Shown piece after piece: positions 25,313 to 33,009 of a stretch of 64,000 bases of DNA. A program made the position numbers and the translations under genes. The stretch lies in the IMG/VR virus record IMGVR_UViG_3300028654_000010, positions 62,001-126,000 of that record; one strand, given 5' to 3'. The notes below the pieces were generated by a model. That model ran no database searches. It was not told where the DNA came from and worked only from the letters and a program-made list of their open reading frames with translations. This DNA comes from a virus. How positions within the stretch are numbered: position 1 is the first letter of the stretch; each line of letters starts with the position of its first letter.

Positions 25313-25947
25313 TCTACGATCAATTGTTCACCCGCGCCGACGCGTGCCGCAACCGCACCGACCTCATCGTGCTGGTCGTTGACTTCTTTGAGCACGCCAG
25401 CTACCTCGAGATCGGTTGCCGCAAGAATGAGACCTTCGACGCTGTCAAGTGTGCCCGCAAGGTCGGCGTTGACATGATCGAGGGCGGCACCCACCGGATG
25501 ACGTCGGACGCCTTCTTCGCGCAGAACACCGACAAGTTCGATGCGGTGTTCATCGACGGTGATCACCGCCACGCACAGGCGATGAGCGATGCAGTGAATG
25601 CGCTGGCGTGCTTGGCCCCCGGAGGTACCCTGATCCTCCATGACTGTAGCCCACCGACGGCACAGCACGAGAGCCTGCTCAACGTCAAGTGTGGCTCGGC
25701 ATGGCGCGTCTTCGCCGAGCTGCGCCAGCGCGGTGACCTCGACATGGTCACCGCCGATTGGGACTTTGGCTCGGGCCTGATTCGGGTGGGTGCGAACCCC
25801 GACACGATCACCACGGGCAAGTCGATGGACGACATGACGTATGCGGACTTCATCGAACACAGGGACGACTGGATGAAGCTGCGAGATCGCCAGGGCATTG
25901 GCGAATGGCTGTGGGAGCAGAAACATTGGTTGTGGAGCGGGGTATGA
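25309..25947 (+). CDS. SAM-dependent methyltransferase-like protein
   Basis: The protein has 212 residues from a GTG overlapping the previous stop. It has ASYLEIGCRKNETFDAV (SAM motif I), KFDAVFIDGDHRHAQAMSD and APGGTLILHDCSPPT, the order seen in Methyltransf_24-like enzymes. It likely methylates a sugar or an attached group; the target is not shown. Confidence 0.75.
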   Translation: MIYDQLFTRADACRNRTDLIVLVVDFFEHASYLEIGCRKNETFDAVKCARKVGVDMIEGGTHRMTSDAFFAQNTDKFDAVFIDGDHRHAQAMSDAVNALACLAPGGTLILHDCSPPTAQHESLLNVKCGSAWRVFAELRQRGDLDMVTADWDFGSGLIRVGANPDTITTGKSMDDMTYADFIEHRDDWMKLRDRQGIGEWLWEQKHWLWSGV

Positions 25948-25948
25948 T
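25943..25948 (+). promoter_or_regulatory. -10-like box, leaderless type
   Basis: TATGAT overlaps the end of the previous gene and lies six bases before the ATG at 25955. Confidence 0.5.
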
Positions 25949-25954
25949 CGTCGC

Positions 25955-26911
25955 ATGAAGAGTGCGAAGAGCGTTGCGGTAATTGGGCAAGGTTTCGTTG
26001 GGGGTTCATTGACGACTGTGTTGGCCGAACGGGGCCTCACCGCCTACGTCTACGATAAGGCGGGCAAGTTGGCCCACGGGGCAACACCAGCGCGAATCAC
26101 CCGGATGGCTGGTGATTGCAGCGCGGAAGACGTCAGGTCGGTCAACGAGCTGGTGCAGTCGTGCAGTCGCATCGACGGTTTCTCACACGTCTACTTCGTC
26201 TGCGTGCCGACGCCGATGTATGAAGATGGTAGCTGTGATACATCAATCGTCGAGGGAGCGCTGAAAGAACTAGCGGTTGCAGGTGGTGTCGACCGCATTG
26301 CTGTCATCAAGTCGACGGTGCCGCCCGGGTCGACGGAGCGGTGGAACAAGCAATTCGAGGGCACGGGCCTCCACGTGATTCACTGTCCGGAGTTTTTGAC
26401 CGAGGCCAATGCACTCAATGACATGCGTAATCAAAGTCGCATTGTCTTGGGCGGACCACGACCCTGGATCAACGACGTCAAACGGATCTTTCAGTCAACT
26501 TTCCCGAACGTGCCCATCATCAAGACATCGAGCACTACCAGCGAACTTGTCAAGTACTATACCAACATTCACTTGGCAGTGCGCGTCGTCTTGAGTTGTG
26601 AACTTGCGCAGATTTGCAATGCACTTGATAAAAGCGGGCTTGATGTTGATGTTGACAAAGTTGTTGAGTATGCAAAGTATGACAAGCGTCTGGGTAGCAC
26701 ACACATGGACACACCAGGTCATGATGGCATTCCTGGCGCACGCGGGCATTGTTTCCCGAAGGATCTGAATGCCCTCATTGCTGTCGCAAAGCAGCATGAT
26801 GTCAAGCCAATTGTCATGGAAGCGGTGTGGCGGAAAAACCTCGAAGTGATTCCTGAAGAACACCGTGATTGGGAGAAAATGGCGGGTCGAGCGGTGAGCA
26901 AGAAGCAGTGA
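25955..26911 (+). CDS. Short nucleotide-sugar 6-dehydrogenase paralogue lacking the C-terminal domain
   Basis: The protein has 318 residues. It has the NAD loop VIGQGFVGGSL (9-19), FVCVPTPMYEDGSCD, IKSTVPPGST, HCPEFLTEANA, SELVKYYTN with Lys200, and ARGHCFPKD with the catalytic Cys266. It ends about 50 residues after this Cys, so the UDP-binding C-terminal domain (about 110 residues) present in the 23328 enzyme is missing. The reading frame ends with an ordinary stop and no trace of the missing domain is seen downstream. It may be partly active, a regulatory partner, or decaying. AT-richer codons mark its second half. Confidence 0.8.
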   Translation: MKSAKSVAVIGQGFVGGSLTTVLAERGLTAYVYDKAGKLAHGATPARITRMAGDCSAEDVRSVNELVQSCSRIDGFSHVYFVCVPTPMYEDGSCDTSIVEGALKELAVAGGVDRIAVIKSTVPPGSTERWNKQFEGTGLHVIHCPEFLTEANALNDMRNQSRIVLGGPRPWINDVKRIFQSTFPNVPIIKTSSTTSELVKYYTNIHLAVRVVLSCELAQICNALDKSGLDVDVDKVVEYAKYDKRLGSTHMDTPGHDGIPGARGHCFPKDLNALIAVAKQHDVKPIVMEAVWRKNLEVIPEEHRDWEKMAGRAVSKKQ

Positions 26912-26931
26912 AAACTAGCGACTGTTTGAGG

Positions 26932-26937
26932 TAGGAT
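26932..26937 (+). promoter_or_regulatory. -10-like box for the 26992 lipoprotein
   Basis: TAGGAT lies 54 bases before the ATG at 26992, so unlike most units here the transcript would have a leader. That leader contains a 6-bp hairpin (GTGAGG 26953-26958, CCTCAC 26964-26969) and the ribosome-binding site AAGGAG. Confidence 0.45.
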
Positions 26938-26991
26938 GGGTGCTCGGGAAAGGTGAGGATTGCCCTCACGTCCCCCAAGGAGCCACTCATC

Positions 26992-28116
26992 ATGTCGAAC
27001 TCGATCAAGCAAGTCATCCTCTTCACCCTCGTGGCGGTGCTCGCCGCCTGTGGGCCAAACTCGCATGCCGAAGTCGTTCACGCAATCGCTTCTGCCGACA
27101 GCACTGGTCCGAGCCACATCACCCTCGACGCCGTCTACGGCAACTATGTCGGCTGTGCCGCTCGTTCAGGTCAGTGGTCACTGCCCCTCGAAGTGTCATC
27201 CGTCGTCCCGGCGACGCTGTCGGTCGAGCTCAACGACCCGTCATGTTCACTGACGATCACCTACCTCTACGACGGCAGTAACTATTATGCCGGCAACATT
27301 TCACTCGGTGCCTCGTTCCTGTCATCTCCGGTGTCGTTCGGCGCCTTCGATGCCAACGCCGAATTGTCGGAGTCGACTTTCTCGAACGACTTCACGGTGA
27401 CCATCGTCTATAGCTCCAACCCGACGACGGTGACTGACACCGTCAACATCAACAACGTCGTGGTGTCGAGCACCTCGTCGTCGACTGCCGTCCTCGCCCC
27501 TGACTACACCGTCGACACCTCGTCGATCAGTGAACAGGCCATCGACGGCGGCGTCATACAATTGATCGGCAACGCCGTCTTCACTGACGGCTCCACACCG
27601 GCGCAACTTTACGTCGTGACACAGTTGTCCGTCGGCACCTTCGCGCAAGACGACTACGCTTTCAACACGGGAACGTCCGCATCCTTCGCGGGCACCCTTC
27701 CTGCATCGGCACTGATTGGTGGCGGGTTGCCATGGACGTCGACTGTCATTCTCCAGAACGTGGTGTCGGGGGTGCCCGCGTACCAGACGTTCACCTTCAC
27801 CTTTAACGAGGTGACGGTAGACGCTTCATACACGCCTGTGTCATGTGATCACACCATGGATGTATCGAACGTGTATCAGACTGGCACGGCATGGACCGGT
27901 GGTCCATGGACATATACCATCAACAACGGGCAAGTATGTGCCACTGTTGGTGGCATCACCAACTGCACTACGTGCAGCTACAATTCGAACGATGCGAATC
28001 CCCTTGATTACCAGTGTCCTGTTTCATCTGGTGGTTACGTGTTCACGTATAGTGCTAACGGCCTCGCACTGATCATCACGGGCACGGGTGGCCCATTTCA
28101 ACCACTCTGCAACTAA
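26992..28116 (+). CDS. Predicted lipoprotein with beta-rich mature domain
   Basis: The protein has 374 residues. The start ATG at 26992 has AAGGAG about ten bases upstream. Signal peptide: MSNSIKQVILFTLVAVLAAC, with lipobox LAAC and Cys20. The mature part is rich in Ser, Thr and Val and looks beta-stranded throughout. The last third has several Cys (CDHTM, CATVGGITNCTTC, QCPVSS, LCN), suggesting disulfides and export. It could sit on the host surface or in the periplasm. It is a single-gene unit with its own promoter and terminator, suggesting separate, probably early or strong expression. Confidence 0.8.
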   Translation: MSNSIKQVILFTLVAVLAACGPNSHAEVVHAIASADSTGPSHITLDAVYGNYVGCAARSGQWSLPLEVSSVVPATLSVELNDPSCSLTITYLYDGSNYYAGNISLGASFLSSPVSFGAFDANAELSESTFSNDFTVTIVYSSNPTTVTDTVNINNVVVSSTSSSTAVLAPDYTVDTSSISEQAIDGGVIQLIGNAVFTDGSTPAQLYVVTQLSVGTFAQDDYAFNTGTSASFAGTLPASALIGGGLPWTSTVILQNVVSGVPAYQTFTFTFNEVTVDASYTPVSCDHTMDVSNVYQTGTAWTGGPWTYTINNGQVCATVGGITNCTTCSYNSNDANPLDYQCPVSSGGYVFTYSANGLALIITGTGGPFQPLCN

Positions 28117-28137
28117 ACTCAACGACTTGTCTCGGTG

Positions 28138-28163
28138 TGCCCGATCTCGAAAGGGATCGGGCA
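28138..28163 (+). terminator. Rho-independent terminator of the 26992 lipoprotein
   Basis: TGCCCGATC (28138-28146) and GATCGGGCA (28155-28163) form a perfect 9-bp stem with loop TCGAAAGG, followed by TTTGCCGTT. It lies 21 bases after the stop codon. Confidence 0.75.
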
Positions 28164-28184
28164 TTTGCCGTTAAAAGATGTCAC

Positions 28185-28213
28185 TTGATCAATCACGTGT
28201 GTTAGAGTAGGAT
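28185..28213 (+). promoter_or_regulatory. Promoter for the truncated glycosyltransferase, leaderless type
   Basis: TTGATC (28185-28190), a 17-base spacer and TAGGAT (28208-28213) are followed by seven bases and the ATG at 28221. Confidence 0.55.
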
Positions 28214-28220
28214 TGAACTG

Positions 28221-28571
28221 ATGTCTGGAGCTACAATGAACACACCTCAAGTCTCCCTCATAGTGCCCACTCGTGACCGTCCTCAACAACTGTTGAAGTC
28301 ACTGTATGGGCTCTGCAATGCGTGCACGGATAGGTCACGTGTTGAGGTTGTGTTGCACATTGCTAATGACGACGTGCAAACATTGCAGGTAATCAGTGAC
28401 ATTGCCAACTATGCTCACCCGGGCTTAAGCAGTGAATCTCGACCCAGTTGCATCGCTGTCACTGCGGTTGTTGGGTCTCGAGACAGTGATCCACAACGAG
28501 TGTATGCCGATTGTGCCTCAAAAGCGCGTGGACGGCTCTTGTTGTTGTGGAGCGACGATGGGAGCTGCTAA
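28221..28571 (+). pseudogene. Truncated GT2-like glycosyltransferase (third family copy)
   Basis: This 116-residue frame contains only the first half of the family seen at 9146 and 24599: SLIVPTRDRPQQLLKSL, VEVVLHIANDDVQT, AVVGSRDSDPQRVYADCAS and RLLLLWSDDGSC. It stops exactly at the acidic centre (WSDDG where the relatives have WNDDA), because the next gene begins at 28558 in another frame. The donor site and the whole C-terminal half are absent, so it is unlikely to work as a transferase. It still has an intact promoter and start. Confidence 0.75.
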
Positions 28572-29148
28572 ATTCACACTCATCGATGAGTGCCTCGCCA
28601 ACATCACTGGCGTCTCTGTCATCGAGATCGGCACTGAGCACCAGGGTCGCGGTGAGGGCTCCACTCGCTACCTCGACGCCTTCTGCAAAGCACGCGGCAT
28701 CGACTTCTATACCTGTGACCTCGATCCTGTCGTCGTCACGTGGGGCAAGACGCTGACTACCAACGCCGTCTGTGCGAAGGGTGAGGACTTCCTGACGCTG
28801 TTCACCGGCAAGCCCATCGCCTTTGCCTACCTCGACAACTTCGACTGGTGTTCTCCTGGCGTCGAGAACGTACCCAAGGTGCTGGCTCAAGCCGCACGCT
28901 ACCGCGACGTCCACGGCATTGAACGCACCAACGTCAATTCACAGCTCGCCCACCTGAAGCAGGCGCAGGCATTGCTCCCTAAGCTGCACACGACGGCCTT
29001 CGTCCTCTTCGATGACACCCACCCGGGTGCCGACGGCACCTATGAAGGCAAGGGCGGTACCGCCATTCCATTCTTGTTGGCGAATGGCCTGCGGTTGCTC
29101 GAACAGGGCGACGCTGCACATCCCTACGTGTTGGTGGGTCGCCCTTAA
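28558..29148 (+). CDS. Methyltransferase-like Rossmann protein
   Basis: The protein has 196 residues, with its start inside the end of the truncated glycosyltransferase. It has VSVIEIGTEHQGRGEGSTR in the motif I position, FYTCDLDP, PIAFAYLDNFDW and TAFVLFDDTHPG, the acidic pattern of class I SAM methyltransferases of the Methyltransf_24 kind. The Gly-rich loop is less regular than in the 5607 and 25309 genes, so catalytic activity is not certain. Confidence 0.65.
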   Translation: MGAAKFTLIDECLANITGVSVIEIGTEHQGRGEGSTRYLDAFCKARGIDFYTCDLDPVVVTWGKTLTTNAVCAKGEDFLTLFTGKPIAFAYLDNFDWCSPGVENVPKVLAQAARYRDVHGIERTNVNSQLAHLKQAQALLPKLHTTAFVLFDDTHPGADGTYEGKGGTAIPFLLANGLRLLEQGDAAHPYVLVGRP

Positions 29149-29173
29149 ACACCACGTGTTCGAGTAGTATGGT
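29145..29173 (+). promoter_or_regulatory. Promoter for the 29180 operon, leaderless type
   Basis: TTAAAC (29145-29150), a 17-base spacer containing CACGTG, and TATGGT (29168-29173) are followed by six bases and the ATG at 29180. Confidence 0.5.
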
Positions 29174-29179
29174 TGGTGT

Positions 29180-30124
29180 ATGAAGACTCTCCTCATCACC
29201 GGTGGATCAGGGTTCCTGGGCAGGAACCTTGCCATGGCCTTGAAGGACCATTATCACGTGGTGTTGGGCAGTCGTAACAATGCGGCTCTACGCAAGGCCG
29301 AAGGCCAGACGGGCTGCGATGCCTACCCACTCGACGTCGTCAATGTCAACTCGGTTCGTGACGTTTTCAATGAGATCAAACCTAACATCGTCATACATGC
29401 GGCGGCGACCAAGTACGTCGATTGGTCAGAACGTCATCCGTTGGAGTGCTTAGACGTCAACATCGTGGGTTCACAGAACGTCGCACGGACTGCGCTCAAC
29501 TTCGGCACCGAATTGGTCATCGGAGTGTCAACTGACAAAGCGTCGCGGCCACTCACTAGCACCTACGGCCTGTCAAAAGCGGCTATGGAACGGTTGTTTT
29601 GTGGCCTTGACACGCACCCGACGCCGACCCGTTTTGCCTGTGTACGGTACGGCAACGTGGTATGGTCGACGGGATCGGTTTTTCACGCGTGGCGAGCGAT
29701 GGGTGCCAACGTAGTGTCGACAGGTCCCAAGATGCGTCGCTTCTTCTTCACCGTTGACGATGCCGTCAACTTGGTCACTACCTGCATCGGTCACATTGAA
29801 CAACTGCGTGGAACCGTGTTGTCGCAGCCTATGAAGGCAGCGCAGGTCTGCGACGTACTCAACGTATGGACGGAACTATTCGGAGGTGCTTGGGTGCAAG
29901 GAGAATCGCGGCCAGGCGATGCTGACGATGAATGCTTGGTCAATGATGTTGAGCTGTCACGGGCCCGTGAAGTCATCTTGGACGCTCGCAAGTACTACGT
30001 CATCGGCTTGCACGTACCGCCCACCGGCTTTCCGCTGGTCCATGCCCCTTCGTCGGCCAACGCAGTGAAGTTGACACATGCCGAGATTCGCACCCTGCTC
30101 ACCGACCAACCGGCGCTACCGTGA
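29180..30124 (+). CDS. SDR-family sugar 4,6-dehydratase/epimerase-like protein
   Basis: The protein has 314 residues. The NAD loop GGSGFLGRN lies at 8-16. The catalytic region VSTDKASRPLTSTYGLSK has Asp, Lys and the Tyr-x-x-x-Lys pair, as in the PseB/FlaA1/CapD group. It is distinct from the 16591 enzyme and lacks the GLRPGEKLHE motif. It is followed by coupled nucleotidyltransferase and glycosyltransferase-like genes, so it probably belongs to a second nucleotide-sugar branch. Confidence 0.8.
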   Translation: MKTLLITGGSGFLGRNLAMALKDHYHVVLGSRNNAALRKAEGQTGCDAYPLDVVNVNSVRDVFNEIKPNIVIHAAATKYVDWSERHPLECLDVNIVGSQNVARTALNFGTELVIGVSTDKASRPLTSTYGLSKAAMERLFCGLDTHPTPTRFACVRYGNVVWSTGSVFHAWRAMGANVVSTGPKMRRFFFTVDDAVNLVTTCIGHIEQLRGTVLSQPMKAAQVCDVLNVWTELFGGAWVQGESRPGDADDECLVNDVELSRAREVILDARKYYVIGLHVPPTGFPLVHAPSSANAVKLTHAEIRTLLTDQPALP

Positions 30125-30795
30125 AGATCAACCACGTCGTCATCATGGCAGCGGGTCGGGGCCAGCGGATGATGCCGTTGACGCAGCACACCGCCAAGCC
30201 CATGGCACCCTACCTCGACACCACCTTGATTGGGCACGGCATTGCCAAGGTGAAGCAGCAGGTGCCCAATGTCCATGTCACCGTAGGCTACCGCGGGGGC
30301 GAGGTGGGCCGCTACGTCATCGACATGGGCATCAGCTCCGTCGTCAATACTGCGGGTCACTCCAACTCGTGGTGGATTCACAACAGCGTTCTGGGTTACC
30401 TCGACGAACCCACCCTGGTGTTGACGTGCGACAACGTCACCGACATCAACCTACCCGAGTTGGAGATCGACTACTTTCGCCGGGGCCAGCCACTGTGCAT
30501 GTTGGTGCCGGCGCGGCCCGTCGAGGGCCTAGCGGGCGACTACATCTTCCATGACACTCCCGGTTACGTGAGCAAGATCAGCCGCACCGAACCGACCGAC
30601 GTCTATTGCTCGGGCATTCAGATCATCAATCCGGCCCGCGTCAAGGCGCTGACATGGCGCTCTGCCGACTTCTACGACGTGTGGCGGGAACTGATCAACC
30701 ACTGGGCGTTGCAGGTATCGTCGGTGTTTCCGACCAAGTGGACGGCGATCGACACCGTCGCTGACCTCGATCGCGCCAACAAGGAGGCCCCATGA
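30121..30795 (+). CDS. Sugar nucleotidyltransferase
   Basis: The protein has 224 residues from a GTG overlapping the previous stop. It shows the signature IMAAGRGQRMMPLTQHTAKPM (8-28), equivalent to the G-x-G-x-R and P-K motif of RmlA/GalU-type enzymes, then LVLTCDNVTDINL with the metal-binding Asp and a C-terminal YDVWRELIN. It should activate a sugar phosphate to NDP-sugar. The short length (under 240) suits the simple one-domain type. Confidence 0.85.
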   Translation: MKINHVVIMAAGRGQRMMPLTQHTAKPMAPYLDTTLIGHGIAKVKQQVPNVHVTVGYRGGEVGRYVIDMGISSVVNTAGHSNSWWIHNSVLGYLDEPTLVLTCDNVTDINLPELEIDYFRRGQPLCMLVPARPVEGLAGDYIFHDTPGYVSKISRTEPTDVYCSGIQIINPARVKALTWRSADFYDVWRELINHWALQVSSVFPTKWTAIDTVADLDRANKEAP

Positions 30796-31619
30796 AACGA
30801 CGCTGTGCTGTGCTCGCCAAGGTCAAGTCGGAGGCACTGTTCCTCGAGCGATTCTGGCTTCCACACTACTCGCAATTCTTCGAACCCCGCGACCTCCACG
30901 TCCACTCCGACGGCTCGCTCGACGCTACCAACGACCTGTGCACGCAGGCCGGTGTCAGCCTGACCGTCGTCGCTCCGGGAGCCGTCGAATTCGGCAAGAA
31001 CAACGTCTACATCGTCAACATCATCGCTCGCCTGCTCGAGGACTATGACTGTGTGCTGTTCGGCGAGTCGCCCGACGACGTCATCGTGCCCGGCCCCCAA
31101 CACGCTTGTGACCTCGGTAAGTACGTCGATGATTTCGTGCAGAACAGTGTCGACCCCTACCGCTTCCTGACGTGCTACAACGTCACCCACAACACCCTCA
31201 CCGAGCCCGCCTTTGACCCGGCCCGTGGCAAGCTGCTGGCACAGCGCAGCACCTTCATCAGGTGCCCACAGTTCGATAACTCCTTCCTATGGAAGGTGGT
31301 GCCCACGTGGGGGCGCGGCTGGCACGACCTCGTCGGCGTCAACGGGGGCAAACGCATCATGGGTGGGGGCGACCAACAGGGCGACGCCAAGCGCCTCTAC
31401 AACTTCCACATTCACTACGCCGACTTCGACCTCTGCAATGCCCGTCACCACGTCAGGCAGGCGACGTACAGCGCGCAGGAGTTGCAGAACGGCCTGTACT
31501 CGTGTCAGATCGACAACGAACTGTGCGGCATGATGACGAAGATGATCAGCTCTCCCGCGACATATTTCGCCGGGGCCCGCATCGATCCTCCGCCACCCTG
31601 GATGCGGAGCATTGTCTGA
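30792..31619 (+). CDS. Glycosyltransferase-like protein (GT-A type candidate)
   Basis: The protein has 275 residues. KSEALFLERFWLPHYSQFFEP at the N-terminus is the pattern of GT2/GT92-like enzymes that start by orienting a distant acceptor, and DCVLFGESPDDVIV sits where a DxD motif is expected. HIHYADFDL near residue 215 could be the C-terminal His motif. The family assignment is tentative. It is coupled on both sides. Confidence 0.55.
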   Translation: MKRRCAVLAKVKSEALFLERFWLPHYSQFFEPRDLHVHSDGSLDATNDLCTQAGVSLTVVAPGAVEFGKNNVYIVNIIARLLEDYDCVLFGESPDDVIVPGPQHACDLGKYVDDFVQNSVDPYRFLTCYNVTHNTLTEPAFDPARGKLLAQRSTFIRCPQFDNSFLWKVVPTWGRGWHDLVGVNGGKRIMGGGDQQGDAKRLYNFHIHYADFDLCNARHHVRQATYSAQELQNGLYSCQIDNELCGMMTKMISSPATYFAGARIDPPPPWMRSIV

Positions 31620-32185
31620 TGAACGCCTTCATCGTGGAGCTGTACGACCACGTCGGTGGCGGCACTCCCGAGAAGCCGCTCCGCATCGCCGGCCACGTCA
31701 TCAAGCCCCAGCCCAACAAGTGGGGATGTGGGCCCTGGTCGCTGCGCTACTGCCTGTTGAAGTGGGGCGTTGACATCGACCCCTATGAAGTGGCACGGCA
31801 TGCCATGGCCACCCGCCGGGGTACCACCAACCGTCACCTGGAGCTCGCGGCGATGAGGCTGAACGTTGGAGCCCACTACGTCATTGTACCCACCATTGCC
31901 GGTGCCAAACGTCACATCGACGAGGCGTTGGCCCGGGGTGAGGCGCTGATCTTCAATGTCAACGGTGCCGACGGTGGGGGCCACTGGATCGCCTGCCTAG
32001 CACGCGATCGGCGGGGCTACCTGATCCTCGACCCCAGCCCGTATGAACCCGTGGTGCAGTTGCACGGTTGGCAGTGGCTCAAGGACGAGTTGAAGCGCAG
32101 CAATGACCGTGATCCACCGCTAGCTGACGGCGCTTTTCGCTCCGACATCATCAGCATTAGCGGACCTGTACATCAACACCGTTGA
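31619..32185 (+). CDS. C39-like papain-fold cysteine protease candidate
   Basis: The protein has 188 residues. A papain-type triad can be placed: Cys37 in NKWGCGPWSLRYCL, His122 in DGGGHWIACL and Asp138 in YLILDPSP. This layout matches C39-like peptidases and related transglutaminase-fold proteins. It shows no signal peptide. In a sugar region it could process or trim a glycoprotein or be a toxin-like enzyme; the neighbours do not decide. Its ATG overlaps the previous stop. Confidence 0.7.
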   Translation: MNAFIVELYDHVGGGTPEKPLRIAGHVIKPQPNKWGCGPWSLRYCLLKWGVDIDPYEVARHAMATRRGTTNRHLELAAMRLNVGAHYVIVPTIAGAKRHIDEALARGEALIFNVNGADGGGHWIACLARDRRGYLILDPSPYEPVVQLHGWQWLKDELKRSNDRDPPLADGAFRSDIISISGPVHQHR

Positions 32186-32188
32186 CCG

Positions 32189-32194
32189 TATAGT
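32189..32194 (+). promoter_or_regulatory. -10-like box, leaderless type, before a tiny frame
   Basis: TATAGT is followed by seven bases and an ATG at 32202. Confidence 0.4.
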
Positions 32195-32201
32195 TATTCA
32201 C

Positions 32202-32249
32202 ATGAAGATGGGTATCAAGACACGACGTAGCGCCACGCTCGGCGGCTGA
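32202..32249 (+). CDS. Possible 15-residue basic peptide
   Basis: MKMGIKTRRSATLGG is open from the ATG that follows the -10-like box with the exact spacing seen at real genes. It may be a true small peptide, a leader, or simply the start of the transcript for the gene at 32350. The following 100 bases (32250-32349) have no other feature except GAGG before the next start. Confidence 0.3.
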   Translation: MKMGIKTRRSATLGG

Positions 32250-32349
32250 ATGCGCGGCACCTAGGGCACGTGGACCTCCCTCGGGACGGTTTCTCCAACT
32301 CACACGTTGAAGCACCGTCACTCGAGAGTTCAAACAAGAGGTTCACATC

Positions 32350-33009
32350 ATGGCACATCACATCGGTCTCCAAGTCCTACGGGCCAAAATTCGTGGTCTT
32401 CAAGCCACGGGTTTCACCATCTCATCACGCATTCACAAGGCTGCAGGCAAACGCAAGAACGACCTGTGGAACACCAAGCGAGCGTTGGGCGTTCACTGTC
32501 GACATCACCTGATCGCCTATGGCTTTCTCCGAGGCGTCCCCTACTACAACATTGAACAATGCGCAGCAAACAACAAGCCAAAAGCACAGTACGTGCTCGA
32601 CATCATCAACCAACACAACATGTGGGACTCAAAAAGAGGGTACGTGAGGTACGACCTCGAGATGGTCAAGCAACTGCTCGACGGGGGCGTGGGCAGGTGG
32701 GTGAAGCAGGGCGGCACCAAGCCACCCCAGTGGGTCATCGAAAAGTTCCCGGCTTCCACCTCGCCGAGTGCGACTGCGATGACTGCATCATTGACCGCGG
32801 GCTCGCTGCCCGCTTCGCAAAAGCCCACCGTCCTAACTGTGATTGCGTCGTCTGCAATGTCGCCCGCGACACCGCCGCCTATGCAGCCAACCCCGTGTCT
32901 CGCGCAGACTCCTCAGTCTACCTCCGATCGAACAGCGACTACACCATATCAAAGCGTCGGCCAGAGCGTCGTGAGGCTGCTCGAAAAAATCATGGGAGCA
33001 GCAAGGTGA
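32350..33009 (+). CDS. Unknown protein; C-terminal third overlaps another open frame
   Basis: The protein has 219 residues. Residues 1-135 look like a real, mostly helical basic protein (IRGLQATGFTISSRIHKAAG, YGFLRGVPYYNIEQCAA), perhaps a nucleic-acid binder. From about residue 136 it becomes a Ser/Thr/Pro/Ala-rich low-complexity chain while another frame carries a Cys-rich sequence. Its TGA overlaps the GTG of the PTH2-like gene, which is the usual coupling in this phage and supports this frame being translated to its end. Confidence 0.55.
   Translation: MAHHIGLQVLRAKIRGLQATGFTISSRIHKAAGKRKNDLWNTKRALGVHCRHHLIAYGFLRGVPYYNIEQCAANNKPKAQYVLDIINQHNMWDSKRGYVRYDLEMVKQLLDGGVGRWVKQGGTKPPQWVIEKFPASTSPSATAMTASLTAGSLPASQKPTVLTVIASSAMSPATPPPMQPTPCLAQTPQSTSDRTATTPYQSVGQSVVRLLEKIMGAAR
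32730..33005 (+). other. Overlapping open frame with two CxCxxC motifs, in frame with the PTH2-like gene
   Basis: In the frame of the downstream PTH2-like gene, from a GTG at 32730, there is an open frame with ECDCDDCIIDRGLAARFAKA and NCDCVVCNVARDTAAYAAN, two zinc-knuckle-like repeats, then a basic stretch running without a stop into the PTH2-like domain. It overlaps the low-complexity end of the 32350 frame. It may be an N-terminal extension of the PTH2-like protein, the product of a -1 frameshift from the 32350 gene, or evidence of a base error. No perfect slippery heptamer is seen near the crossover (32740-32760). Confidence 0.45.

Noticed and set aside
25105-26040. 311-residue antisense frame
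   Set aside because: It spans parts of three plus-strand genes with recognisable motifs and crosses their junctions, so it cannot be a real gene.
32740-32760. Programmed -1 frameshift site
   Set aside because: The zero frame reads ATC GAA AAG TTC CCG, which does not form an X-XXY-YYZ heptamer, so I do not claim a programmed event.
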